A stretch of 64,000 bases of DNA from Glossina fuscipes (Eukaryota > Arthropoda > Insecta > Diptera > Glossinidae), in assembly GCF_014805625.2 (NCBI RefSeq), contig NW_023998415.1:22201469-22265468 (forward strand), read 5' to 3'. The notes beneath the pieces are model-generated. The model was not told where the DNA came from. It did no database searches and was given only the letters and a program-made list of their open reading frames with translations. The translations under genes were made by a program, and so were the position numbers. Below are positions 12,741 to 24,937 of this stretch, in pieces. Each line of letters opens with the position of its first letter. The first letter of the stretch is position 1.

Positions 12741-15700
12741 GGTGAGTATTGCATGCATTAGCACAAATTTAATGTACCTTCATTGCTTATAGTATGTTGT
12801 GTGTATCCGGCATAAAAAATTGTTTTATTTCCAATTCCGATTATAGTAATGCCCATGTTAGGTCATGTCGTCGGTCAATTGTCGTAAGATAGCACAACAT
12901 ATTTTCTTGTTATGTTGACTTTTACGATATTACACCAAATTTGGTATTCCAGCGCAATAGTCTCATGGTGAAGCTTTCCAATATCAATTGTCAAGATCGT
13001 TAAATCATGAAAGCCATTTTCAAATTTCCTGCCAAGACAAATTTCCTGCTTTAAGGGTTAAATACATGATGTTTTTTAGGAGGGAACTGTGAAAAAGGGC
13101 CAAGGGAAAGGGGACAAGCGAAAGGGGACAAAGGAGTTATTTGTAGCACGAATAGGTATATAGAGAAGAGCCAATGCATAGAATCGTAAAATATTAGAAT
13201 AAAATTACCACTGACTGACCTTCGTTCCACGCGTCCGTCTGTCATCCGGCTGCTATTTGCGTACATGTTTGCCCATCGATTACATTTAGTCTGTTTAATA
13301 TTGGAAAATTTCAATTTGCGCAACAGTTATTCGCTTCAAATTAAATTTAAAACATTATGTATAATACATTAGATATAATACTGGCGATAGAGTCGTACGA
13401 AGCTGCTTTAGGCATCGGCCGTTGCGCCAAAGAGTGTTAATCTGTCAAATTTCAACGAAATGTCTAAAACATCTGCACAAAATATCATTTTATTACAAGT
13501 GATGCATTGTATAATAGCCGTGGCCAGATCGCACATATACGCTCGATAGCTAAAGGTATAGCTGCTATAATGTAAAATGATATATCCATTATGAAATTGC
13601 CTCTAAGCCCTTTTATGAATTCATTTATGAATTTTTTTTGTTCGCTTCTATTATTGTCTTACATGGTCTTTGCAAAATGTTGACGTATTATTCATGAAAA
13701 TTAAATTAAGATGAAATTAATTTTCAATGTTTAATATTAAAGAAAATTTCTTGAGTTTATTCTTCCCGCTAACCATTTTGTATGTTTTAAGATAATCAAA
13801 CATCTTGAGCAATTCTTAATTATACTCGATGTAAAACAACACAATTGTAACACAATGGCCCTTGAAACGTTAAGAGTTGTGATGGTTGTTGATGGTTGTG
13901 CTGTCAGTGGGTTATGGTTGTGTGCATTGGTTTATGTGCGGCAAGTACATAATATAGAAGTAGTTTGTTGATGATGTTGCTTGCTCTGGCTCTGGAATGT
14001 AATATACATTCAATAATTTTTCTATATTATATTATATAAGAGAGGAAAATTGCGAGAAAAGAGAAATATTTCCCATCAATTAAATGTAAGAACGAGCTAG
14101 AAAATGCTGCTTGCAGATAATCGCTCAAGAATATAAATCTTGGGCTCTATAAGATAGATGTCTAGGTATTGGGCACTCGAACTTTGACATTTACCAATAG
14201 AATAGAAAATAATGAGAAATCGTACGTCAACCATATTAAAAGAAGATAGATCCATCCATCGCCTCACCTATAAATATGCTTTGCAACAAACAAGAAATTA
14301 GTAAACTTGATGATAAGTGACGGGAAAGGAAGACTCTGTCCGAGTTGTTATCTTGGGATAGATAATAGGTATTTGCTTGCATTCAATTAGATTGAATCCG
14401 GTTGAGAGAAAAGTTTTGTGTTTAATTATTGAATGAACTTTAACCTTTACTCGAATGTAAATGTTTTCACATCAAATGCGAAATGCTAAAGATTCATCGG
14501 CACAATTTATCACATTTACTGAGATTAGAATACATGGCTGCTAGTGCCTATGAACGTATACCTTCGTGCTTTAAAATACCCGAAATAATTTATTTATATA
14601 AAGGAGAAATAGAAGCAGACGAAAGGAAATAAAAAAAAAATGCACTTTAATTCAAATATTGTAATGCCCATCATAGGCGAATGGTTCCTATGACTTCTTT
14701 TTTTATTTTTAATCGAAAGAAAATGTTAAGTCGTAATAAAAAGTTTGGGCTTAAAATGTTTGCAATACCATTGCTTCACATTTGCAAGATTTGTGGATAC
14801 TATGAATCAATAAGTTTTTCCAGACTTGAATCCAAAAAGAAAGTAAAAAATGACCAAGTTTAACTAAGCTGTCTGCTAGATAACAATTTTGTCAATGCAA
14901 ACTTTTTACTTCTATTTTCCTTTTCTTTATTTTCTTGCTAAAGTTTGGAGTACCACAAGGCTATGGGGCCACTAAAATTCATTAAGCTAGACGGCGCGTA
15001 ATGAACCCGTCTGTCGTCTGTAATTTTATCTTATGCCGCTTTATCAAGTGCGATTTCTAAGAATAGACAATTTTTGTCAGCTTCTGTCCTAAAAATAAAA
15101 AAAAAAAAAACAATTTGGAAAAATGCCAAGACTACCACGACACGACGGGGTAATTAGTTAACCGGGTAACATATGTCGCAGTTTAAATAAGAGGAACTTA
15201 CCGCAAGTTTTGTCACGGGCTGTAAATATTTTTAAATAACAATAATGCATGTAATGCACATGCTCGAGGGAAGGGCATATATTGAGTTGACTGTTGCGTG
15301 TGCAGCATTTGGAAGAATCCATTAGCCACATAAAGTTTATAATTGGGAATAAATGGATAAGCAAGTATCGCATTTGTTTAGCCTGAAAGAATTCTCTATG
15401 AATTCTCTTTATGTCGATTGGTAATTGGTAAATCTTGAATCTTTGCAGGACAGTTACTTTGCTTCCATACAACGGAACACTCAATAAGTCTCCTACCTGA
15501 AACATATAAGGCACCACTGTTAACAGACTTATATAATTTCTGGATGGTGTCAAGCTTCAAACGGCACATGTGAAAATTTCATGAGATTATCGTAATTAGT
15601 TTACAGATTATAGTTGTTTTAATGACACCTACCTTTCTAATTTTCAAATCAATTGAGAAATCTGATTGTCGTACCTTGATTGTAACGTTCAATTTTTGAT

Positions 15701-15810
15701 GAGAAAAGAGAAGGTTCACAATCAGCGTTGACTGGAAAGATGATTTGGCGACTCTTGTCTGTCGAAAAAATAAATTTTTTGAAAATTTTTCTTATTTTAA
15801 ATACAATTTC
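12741..15810. other. Intron sequence with one splice-flanked minus-strand frame
   Basis: Mostly featureless. 13880-13930 has GATGGTTGT repeats. A 131-codon minus frame at 15158-15553 is discussed as a finding. Confidence 0.6.
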
Positions 15811-16140
15811 ATGGGCACTGATGATGCTGAACGTGTTGGCCAAATTCGATAGTGGTTCCAGAAAATGTACAAAAAGTGCGCAAAGTCATTCTGAAAGGCC
15901 GAAAAGTTAAGTTGGGTGTGGGATAGCTAACACATTAATGGTAGCTCACGATAACGTGTTGAAAATTCCGAGCGTAGTTTGGAAATTTTTACGCGAAATA
16001 AAAAGGATCGTCTCATGCGCTATATGTGACAACGGATGAAACGTGGCCCCTTCGCTACACTCGAGAGTCAAATTGGCAATGAGCCAACTAGGCGGCAGCC
16101 GGAGAAACTCATCCCAAGCGACTAATGGTGGAAATGCCAT
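15811..16140 (+). pseudogene. Mariner transposase fragment, irritans-like
   Basis: Conceptual + strand translation shows GTDDAER (15814-15834), then after a frameshift VVPENVQKVRKVILKGRKVK (from 15852). In that same frame, beyond stops, comes YVTTDETW with the first catalytic Asp codon at 16035-16037, then YTRES and AAAGETHPKR. This order matches irritans-subfamily mariner transposases (linker, second DNA-binding half, first Asp of the D,D34D triad). Compared with the family as I recall it, the stretch between the DNA-binding domain and the Asp is about 30 codons short. The first helix-turn-helix, the second and third Asp and both terminal repeats were not found. A dead relic in Rdl intron 1. 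Confidence 0.8.
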
Positions 16141-18774
16141 GAAATTGTAACACCTATCGTTTCAAGGTTGGTACTCTTTACAAATGATTCGGATCTGTCA
16201 ACGTTATTTTCATATATGTGACATGACCGGAGACTTATTAAGTGGTGCGATAATGTCTCACAAAATAAGTAGGGGAAGTTTCGTTCCGTTTCCGTTTCAC
16301 TTTTGTGAACTTCAATTTTGTGATTTGTATTTAATTCAGATAGACGAGTCATACAACTGAAATTTTCGAAATGTTCAGATTGGACTACATTTCTTGCGGC
16401 CACTCCTTATGTTAAGCCCTATTTTGAAAAAGTACTCATATGAGAGAAAGATTTTCTATTTTTAATATTTTTCGGCAAAAATTTAAAAAAAAAATTCCAG
16501 ATGTCTGTACGAAATTTGTTGGGTTTGAGATCAAGTTTCTTTAATGGCCTCGATGCTCTTATAGACAAAATTAAACCCTTTAACACGGTTTAGTTTTAAA
16601 TATTTTATTAAGAAATGATGATCTGTGCGATTTGAATTAATCATTAGTTATTTATTCTCTTTAATCTTCCCCATGTAAAGGTGCTCGCGAAGGCAAATCT
16701 TTACATTGCAACAAAGTATAATTTCTCATATTTCACGATAAGATGTAGTGAAGTGCACAATTCTGTTGTTATATAGTTCGCGGTGTGTGATCAAACAGTC
16801 TGCATTCTCCGACTATAACCTTTGAACTTTTTATGTACTATTATATGTTTTAAAAGTTTTGGTTTGCTTCATGGTAACTTAGGTCGCTTCTGAAAGCTAA
16901 TTTTTGCGCATTTCACAGTATTGAAGTTTTTAATTAAAAAAGAATTAATTTACTCTATGGTGTTGACTATAATATTATAAATGTGTGAGAGTGTTATATA
17001 TGTTCACCGAGTTTGTGTGTTTACTTCCAGGCATTTTAATATTTATTGCAATATGTTGTAACTCTAGAAATTGTAGAAATGTTTGATTGTGTTTTGCCCT
17101 AAACCATCGATAAAGAGACATTTTGCAATCATTTTACGTATTACTAGAGAAATGATGAAGGGACAAATTAAGTTAGCTTTTCCCTTCCCGTTGGTGAACC
17201 ATGAATGTGTTGCGTGCTTTCACTTTAGTTTACGGACACTTCTTTTTTCTTTCACCTTGGAAAACAAACTATAATATATCCAATAACGTAGTATTCTGCT
17301 GACATGGTTAGCATACGTTACTTTGAAAAATTTTCCAAAGAATTTCATCGACATATGCAATAACACATGTTTAAAGCGTCTTGTTTTAACCTTGAATTAT
17401 TTTATAGTTTTCATCGAGAAAAATGTGTTAATAATATTATTGAGACGCTTAAAATTATTTATCTTAAAAAATAAATAAATAAAAGTGGACTACATGACTG
17501 TAAGTTTGGTCGCTTTAATAAAGTTCGATATTCTATACTAACATATTATGCTCTGGAGGTATTTTTAAGATGTGAGCCGGTCTAAGGCGCTTCGAAAATG
17601 ACTATTTGATTGTTTTTTAAAAGAGAAAAGTCTAATATCTCTTTAAGTTGCCAATACAAATTTTACGCGTACAAAATTTACTAAAGTTATATAAAAGTCC
17701 AACGCGAATGTCGCCTTGCGCGACTCACTGTCACGTTCAAAGCTTAGCTGAGATTCAAGATTCATATCAAGAAGAATTAAAATTTTTTATTTGCATTATA
17801 TTTGTTTCCTTTAAAAGGTAGCAATAATTGAAATACTAGATACAAGAATAATGTTGACATCAACAACTGCGGCAATGAGGCAGTTAGCCTTAAATAATTT
17901 GATAATAAGTTTAGGACAAGTGTTTCATAATATAAGTTGCGGTTTGAGGTTTTATGTGGTTAGTTCAAGTCCTTACTACATATATAACAATAATGCAAAC
18001 CAAAACTGCAGTGGCAACAATTCAACACACTCGCAATACGTATAGTCTTGCGTGGAGAAAAAAAAAAAAAAAAAAAAAAAAGAGGAAAAAAAACGTGGAA
18101 GAACAGTTATTCGCATTGTTAGGACGGTCAGTTAGCTGAGTAGTTAAATGGGCTCATGGTAAATAACTGCATTAAGTTTTTGTATATCTTAATGCATGTG
18201 TTTATGACCGTGCGCGTATGTATGATTGTGCATATAGGAATGTTCATGTAAGAGTGTTTGCATACCAACGCCTAGCATTTAAATAAAATATTTAATGGAA
18301 ACTATAAACAACAAGGAAGACTGCAATATCCATAAAGCTGCTTATGAAAATATTTGCGGATGGAACAAGGATCCTCTGAATTTTCAGAGTTTTCCAACGT
18401 TTTTATTATTGTTGTATAAATATATATGCATAAACATATTCGTGTGCATTAAAAAATAAATAAAAAAATAAATAAGTAAATAAGGTAAAAAACTATACTT
18501 GCTTATGCGAGAAATTTTTGTGTTGAGTAGGTCAACGCCCATTTGTAGCACGATCTTGTCTTTGTTGAAAAAAATCGAAATATTTAATAGTTCCCCCTAC
18601 TAATTATATAAAACTGCACAAGGGCTATCTTAGTCATTGAATAGCGTGAAGTTTACCTTAAATCCATATTTTCGCAATTATTGTGTATGATGACTAAAAC
18701 AATATATATGTGTATACACACGTATAATGAATAGCGTGTAGCTAAAGATGGCGATATAAGCGTTTTCTCTTTTT
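16141..18774. other. Intron sequence, no feature recognised
   Basis: AT-rich, with the poly-A tract at 18059. Confidence 0.65.
18059..18081 (+). repeat. Poly-A tract
   Basis: About 23 A residues, then AGAGG and another A run. Confidence 0.9.
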
Positions 18775-19593
18775 ATATTCCACACCACTTGTCGTATAGG
18801 GTATATTAGGTTTGTGCGGACGTATGTAACACCTAGAAAAGCTTAAGGTGGACCCACCGTTTATATATATATATATGCTATCTGTCCGTCTGATGTCTAT
18901 TCATGTGTTATTGTGTTCAGCCTAAAGGTCGCAAAGTTTTTCAAACACTGACAAGCGTGAACAGCCAAGGACGACCGTTATTGAAAATGATTTGAAGTCA
19001 CACAACACCGAACACAAGTATTTCGCAATTCAAAATTGCTGAGTCTTTATATGGGAAAGGGGTCTAATTTTCAATATTTCTTATTTGAGAATTTGTTTAT
19101 GATTATGTAATTTGTTGATGTGATTTGTACAATCACATTTGAAACAAAACATTTAAAGCACATCATATAAGATATCACAGGAATAGTAGTAAGCCTTTCA
19201 GAGAAAGGTTTAATTTTTGAATATTTTATGACGAGAATTTGGATGACATAGATTCATTTTGTGGACCCTAATATGCTTATCAGGTTATCATGAAAAGCCA
19301 GCCTTTTTATGGCGAGAAAGTATAATTTCTAGTGTTTTTTATGACAAAAACAGAGACATAAACTAAAAATATTTTGGAAGTAAATTAGGTTTGCTATATT
19401 TGTATTACGTCATATCATGTTTTGGCCATCTTCCAATATGTGGCGTTTCATGAAAACTATGCCTTTGCATAAAAATAATATGTAATTTTTGATGTATTAT
19501 TATCAAAACAAGCGATTAACTGTAGTAGGCGAAATGGTGGTATAGGGTATTGAAAGGTCGGTCTTGTCCGACTATAATGTTCCTGCTTGTTTT
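18775..19593 (-). mobile_element. Helentron/DINE-1 (mini-me)-like repeat, near full length, reverse orientation
   Basis: Same family as 23222-24156 but inverted. Its head, read on the minus strand, ends at 19593 (ACATTATAGTCGGACAAGAC, then AATACCCTATACCACC). Its tail lies at about 18778-18812 (ATATACCCTATACGACAAG, then TGGTGTGG and ATATAAAAAG). Between them are a (GACR)n remnant (GTCCGTC at about 18884-18892) and an adjacent (TA)n tract (about 18861-18876), the two proto-microsatellites described for mini-me elements. Confidence 0.68.
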
Positions 19594-19902
19594 TTTTTTC
19601 TTTTATTTATAATTTTTTATTATTAATTTTCGTTTTATTGGTAACATTATGCCAACCACTAATAATATCTCAGGCAAAATTGAATTGAGCTTTGCATTAC
19701 AACACTGATTACGACATATTTTTTTAATGATGTGGTATTTCTTTTGTTATTGTGATGGCTTATTAGTACGCATGTGGCAAACATTTATTATTTAATATAT
19801 TGTAACTAAATTTAAGTAAAAATGTAAATAATCGCATATATTTCCATAATATAAATCGTCGATGCTGTTCGAGTCAATGCCTTTAAAATGTGAATTGTGC
19901 TA

Positions 19903-19942
19903 ATTTTCATTTTCATTTTCATTTTCATTTTCATTTTCATTT
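19903..19942 (+). repeat. (TTTTCA)n hexanucleotide repeat
   Basis: Six to seven near-perfect TTTTCA units. Confidence 0.9.
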
Positions 19943-20372
19943 AACCATTTTTCATCACTTCGCCCGCTAGTGCAATATATTCTTGCATACTTTCAAAGGC
20001 CATAATAAAGGTCGCATTGAGCTCTCCGATAAACGCAACAAACGAACGCACTTGTATTGTTATTGCAGCTGATAATTTATGATGTTGTGTGAATTATTGT
20101 AATTTGTGGTAATACATGTGCACAACTACTAAACACGGACCCATTTTACATATAAGAACGTACTCATATAAGCAAACAGATGTGGCCGCATGTTCGACTT
20201 AATTATTTGCATTCCATGCTATTTTGGTAATTGCAAAAACCTGCTATTGCTTGATAACTACATTTTTAAAATATAATTATTACTCTGAATTGAGAGAAAC
20301 TCTTTTGTTTAAACTTGAAATCGATAAGCAACAAAATTCGCTATTTGCTATTACGTTCAAGTGCATTTCAAT

Positions 20373-20374
<2 letters not shown>

Positions 20375-20403
<29 letters not shown>
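20375..20403 (+). repeat. Poly-T tract
   Basis: 29 uninterrupted T residues. Confidence 0.95.
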
Positions 20404-20489
20404 CTATAATTACAACATTCATTGCGACTATTTTAATGCAGTTAATTGATTAATTGTACTTTTTATATAAATTATTTTAAGAGCTTTAA

Positions 20490-20516
20490 CAAAGAAAGAA
20501 AGAAAGAAAGAAAGAA
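20490..20516 (+). repeat. (GAAA)n microsatellite
   Basis: Six AAAG units and a partial unit. Confidence 0.9.
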
Positions 20517-20867
20517 GAATAGAAGAACACTTGATGATGCTAAGATCCCTTCAGCTTAAACGCTTACCGAGGCTGGTCTTGAGTGTAGGTCTTGAAATAA
20601 TTTATCTAAAATTTTCTCAGTCAATTAAGCGAATTGGGAAATATTCATAGTTAATATATGCAAACATATGTATGTTATATTAATATACTAATTGGTTTAC
20701 AAACAAGATCTCTTTAGATAACTGATAATTTAGTTAATTGATGTTTGGACAGTATAAGTATCAGTTTCTTACAAGCTTTCGTTTAGCGTATATCAAAATG
20801 TGAAGGCACGGACGTCATTTCCGCCACTAAAATTTATTTTGTTTTAAGTTGGAAAAAAAAAAAAAAT

Positions 20868-21285
20868 GCAGCTAAAGCCACGGAAATGATTGACTTGGTC
20901 TAGAGTGAAAATGCAGTAAACTATAAAACAGTTAGGTAGTGGTTTAAAAGATCTCATTAAAAAAAATTGTAGTCTTGAGAACGATAAACGTTTGAATACA
21001 TCCGTCCGTTTACCAAAAAAGCAGTCCAAGTATAAATCTTTAACTTGAGTTGGAGACAGCTCCCGAAAGCGGCTTATTCTCAAGATCTGTCTGCTTCTGA
21101 TTAGCATCGGTTTAAATCGGTGGTACATCGTGTTTAGCCCAATAGCTAAAAGCACAAAGTTAAAGGTGCGCGAAAGTAAGCCGGTAATTATTTCGTCTTG
21201 AAACAATGAAGTTTCGAACGCGGAGGCATCTTCAAGTTGTCGATAAGAAGTAAACGATCGTAGAGAGTGATGGTGCAAATTCCGA
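20868..21285 (+). pseudogene. Mariner transposase fragment with the catalytic middle deleted
   Basis: The + strand reads AAKATEMIDLV, ENAVNYKTVR, WFKR (20868-20957) and, one frame over, NCSLEN (20965-20982): the N-terminal DNA-binding domain of a mariner transposase (NERTVRRWF-type motif). From 21045 it reads LSWRQLPKAAYSQDLSASD, HRFKSVVH and, further on, SFERGGIFKL. This is the C-terminal part, in which YSPDLAPSD-type motifs carry the third catalytic Asp (here at 21084-21086). Only about 60 bases separate the two halves, so the central region with the first two catalytic Asp residues is gone. Stops and frameshifts are numerous. Terminal repeats were not identified. Confidence 0.82.
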
Positions 21286-22796
21286 TTATGAAAATCAAAA
21301 GAATGTATTTGTATACCTGACAGTGGTTTTTTAAATTCACGTAAGCGGGAATTTAAATATAATACCCCATGCTTTAAATAAAGGATCGCTCATTTTGAAT
21401 AGTCCTATAAGGTATAGAGAATAGGATTATGTACCGGGTTGGGTAAGTGGGCTCTAAGACCTCGTTGGCATCGGTACACTTTAGTGTTTCATTCAATTGG
21501 ACTCTGTAAGCATGACAATATAAAACTTTCGTGAGAATACGCTGTAGATAATTTCTCTAAAAGTCAACTTATTGATCATGGGGCCGAAATGATATCACTG
21601 AACAATCACCAACATTCTTGCGAACTGCTTTGATGTTTCGTGTTGAGAAAACAGTGTGGTGAAGATCATTAATTGGTCGAGGCCTCAAAATTTTTTTGTT
21701 TTTTGGTTATCTTTTCACAGTCCTTGGTTGATTTTGATCTATGAAACATAGTCGATTTTCCAAGTAAGCTTATTCTAAAGAATGGGGAAAAACTAACGTA
21801 CATTTATGACCCATTGCGTACGAAATTGGCCGAAATGTTGCGAGAAAACGGATTAAAAATGCCGCGACGAATATAGGCAATGGTAACTTTCTTGTCAAAG
21901 TCAAATATTTGCGGAAGGCAAAAGTTAGTCGCGAGATTTGAGCTAGACAAAAAGTGAGTCAAGAGAGTTGAGTCGTTGTAAATTAAAGTTTCTGAAAGTA
22001 ATTTGTAAAGAGACCTCCTAAGACTATTTAAAAAAATCACATTCCATTGGTACGAATTTGAGTTCAAAAGGGAGTTTAAAAAATAACGTAAAATGACAAA
22101 AGACGGATTTACGTTACAATACTTTCAAGTTTAGTTTAGCTCTAAGGTATCTTTTGGGTTAGCTGATGAATTTTTGTATATAGCTGAACAAATAAATAAA
22201 TAAATTCAATTTTTTGCTTTCTATGTAGGAAAATTGTAAAAAGTTGTGTCATGATCGTCAACGATATGCTGCCACCAGGCTGGCGGCAACGACTTCGTTA
22301 GCGATTTGTAAAATTGTAAGGCGACGGTCAAATTTTTGTATTGTAATTATTATTCCAAAAGATAGATGGATGTAAGGGCCGTGTAGCCCGTTACTGCTAA
22401 TCGCATTGATTAACAGCGTATCTACGCTACGAGTCTATTAATAAAAATTTTAGTAAACATGATTCAAAGGAAAAAATATTAAAGTAGAATTGAACAATTA
22501 ATAAACCAAACGAAGAGAAAGTTACACGAACGGTGTTTCATTAATTAAATAATTACAATTAACTATACTTTCATACACAATAAGAGCAGGAACTCCTTGG
22601 TTCGACCTATACGACGAAAATGAACTTTGTATGAACTTCAAGACTTTTCTTTATTCGTTTGTTGTTATGTTAGTACATTAGTTGGTAATTGCTGTAAAAT
22701 TCATTTTCTGCAAAGCATTGCGATGAATGCTTATTCCGTAACTATTTGGGAGATATTGCTTTATATAACCTTGATAGGTAATTGTGTCAAATTGTA
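21286..22796. other. Intron sequence, probably old transposon DNA
   Basis: Between two mariner relics. It has a TAAA-type tail at 22186 and, at 22260-22330, a short GC-richer inverted patch (GCTGCCACCAGGCTGGCGGC). No protein motif read. Confidence 0.5.
22186..22208 (+). repeat. (AAAT)n tail-like tract
   Basis: CAAATAAATAAATAAATTC resembles the TAAA tail of a non-LTR element such as that at 7321-7335. The ~900 bases before it have no recognisable reverse transcriptase, so any parent element is unresolved. Confidence 0.35.
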
Positions 22797-23010
22797 TTGG
22801 GTTGTCCGGGAAGTGGTTTCTTTTTTTTTCTCACAAGATGTTGTTTGGCCGTTTGCCGTTACTTTGTCACCGTCAGCTCCGAATGGCTTTCCTTCAAGCT
22901 GAAAATTGACGGGTAGATTAGTCAAGCGTATGACGTGACTGGCAATGAAAAATGGATCTATTACGGCAATACTAACCGAGAAAAGACTAGGAGAGCCAAA
23001 GGAGAGTAAA
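22797..23010 (+). mobile_element. Mariner remnant with 5' inverted repeat and first catalytic motif
   Basis: A TA dinucleotide is followed by TTGGGTTGTCCGGGAAGT (22797-22814), which has the form of a mariner terminal inverted repeat. About 120 bases on, the + strand encodes VTGNEKWIYYGNTNREKTRR from 22935. This matches the family motif VTGDEKWI.YDN but with Asn at the catalytic Asp position (codon AAT at 22944-22946), ending at TAA. The usual ~150 residues between repeat and motif are missing. The 3' end was not found; a different repeat starts at 23222. Confidence 0.78.
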
Positions 23011-23221
23011 AATATTATAAAATATTGTATAAAATGATAGAAACTATTTTGATTAACATACATTGTATCAATTTTTTTCAATGAACGCCTCTTTTATGGG
23101 AAAAACTTTTGCAAGAACGCAACAGTTTTGGAACTGGCTGTCTGTCGATGCAACTTCTCCATACATGTTGGATAATTTTTCTCTTGTTTGAACAGAATTT
23201 TTACCTTATTGATAGTGAACA

Positions 23222-24156
23222 ACTAAGAACATTATAGCCGGACAACGCCAGCCATTAAATACCCTACACCACAATGTCTAACGCAATTCTTACTTTCCAT
23301 TCTACAACATAAAATTTATATCTTGTTTCTATATATATAGGCAAATTTGTAAAGTGGGGCCCACAACGTAACCTAATGTAATGCAAGTTTAATCTTTACG
23401 TAGGATCCAAAAACAGGCATAGATGGTCCAAATTTTGTAAAATTCATTTTTGTATGAAATTACTACAATGTTATGGGTCAATTTTCATCACCACATATTA
23501 ACAATTCGGCTTTTCTGCACTACAAAGGGTCAATTTTCCTGAAAATCCTTATGAGGGTAGGATCCAAAATATAGGCCGAGAAGATGCAAAGTTGGTACAT
23601 TTAATTTTTTTTTTTTTTAATTGTTATTACGATATAATTTTCTTAATGAAGCACTGACAATTACACTTTTTTGTCGGGTGAACTTAAGTTTTCCTCTTAT
23701 GAAGGTGTTCAAAAATTGCCCCAGCCGATCCAAAGTTTCCATACCAATTTAGAATGCCCAAATACTGTTGCATAGTCACTTTTGATGAGAAATTTTGAAA
23801 ATTGTAATTTATTTATTTATATAATGCCTTTTCAGAATAGGTCGTTATGTGGGGAGTGTTCGAAAATGTGGGCCGATTTAAACCGTTTTCAATAGCGTTC
23901 ATTATTCGGTGCAAATACGTCATTGTACCAAATTTCATCAAAATGTCTCAAAAATTGTGACTTGCAGCTTGAACACACATTTACATGGGCAGATGTTAGA
24001 CGGACAGACGGATAGACAGACTTAGATCAATTCGGATTGTGATTCTGAATCGGTCGGCAAGGTAAGAGATGGTTCTATCTTAAGCCTTTCTGCCTATTGC
24101 ATACGACAGCACTAAATTAATATACTCTGTACCACAAGTGATGTAGGGTATAAAAA
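23222..24156 (+). mobile_element. Helentron/DINE-1 (mini-me)-like repeat, near full length
   Basis: The head reads AACATTATAGCCGGACAACG and then AATACCCTACACCAC (to about 23273). The body contains a (GACR)n proto-microsatellite (about 23999-24022: GACGGACAGACGG...), followed by a conserved core (GATTCTGAATCGGTCGG). The tail is an imperfect hairpin (24121-24152) followed by AAAAG. The head motif ATACCCTACACCAC is the inverted complement of the right arm of the tail hairpin with one mismatch. Subterminal inverted repeats plus a 3' stem-loop plus a GTCY tract are the hallmarks I know for mini-me/DINE-1/Helentron-derived repeats. It has no coding capacity. Confidence 0.7.
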
Positions 24157-24937
24157 GTAAAATATGCCGAAAATGGTGCTTTTCACTTTGAATATTTAAA
24201 AGGAGATCGATCAATCGATAACTATTGCGTAGAATCAATCGAACTTTTTCAAAAGCAAGCCTTGCTATATCAGTTTGCAAAATAAAAATATTAAGATAAT
24301 GCGACTAAAGTGCGAAGTTGGCTGTGATAAAATACAATTAAATCCTCCGTTGGGAAAAAAACCGAAATTATTTTCCGAACAAGCTAATAAATTCGCTTAT
24401 TCTATTCTCGTTTATTTATTTTTTTTTTTATGTTGAAAATATTGGATGGAGAAATCTCTCAGGAATATATGAAGCTAAAAAAATATTCAGCTAGTGGTTT
24501 AAAATATCGTTTAAAATATTTTAAAGTTTTTCTATTTATTATGAATAAAAAAATTCAAACGCAATATTCAACTAATGTTAATGTCTTTTTTTTAAATGTA
24601 AATTTCTTTTTTTGGAGGCTTTGAAGGATATTATATAATATAAGGATAATATTTTGCTCTTGGACTTGTGAACATTAAAGTTAACCTTAATTAATACTGC
24701 GGTGTTTTAAAAAAATTAATTATTTTTTTGGTTAAATTTTTTTTTTTTTTTTTTTTTCAAAACAAAAAATGCGAACAGATTCTCAAATACTTATGCATTG
24801 TGCATTATGCATAAGCATAACTAGTATTATTATTATTGTTATTATAGAGGAAAGGCTGAAAAGGCGGAAAAGAATTATTTGAAAGACATTTATTATTATA
24901 AGTTTGCATAGCTTTTATTATTAATAACGTTACTTAC
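24157..24937. other. Intron 1 segment next to exon 1
   Basis: A/T runs and ATT repeats. Only the donor of exon 1 is identifiable. Confidence 0.7.

Noticed and set aside
19903..19942. CRISPR-like or minisatellite array
   Set aside because: It is a perfect short-period TTTTCA repeat without spacers.
20844..22067. Minus-strand frames of 144 and 87 codons
   Set aside because: The first is the antisense shadow of a + strand mariner relic; the second has no recognisable motif.
23222..23260. Possible 3' inverted repeat of the mariner at 22797 (CCGGACAACG)
   Set aside because: The same sequence is the head of the Helentron-like family, recurring at 19593 and 3875, so it belongs to the next element.
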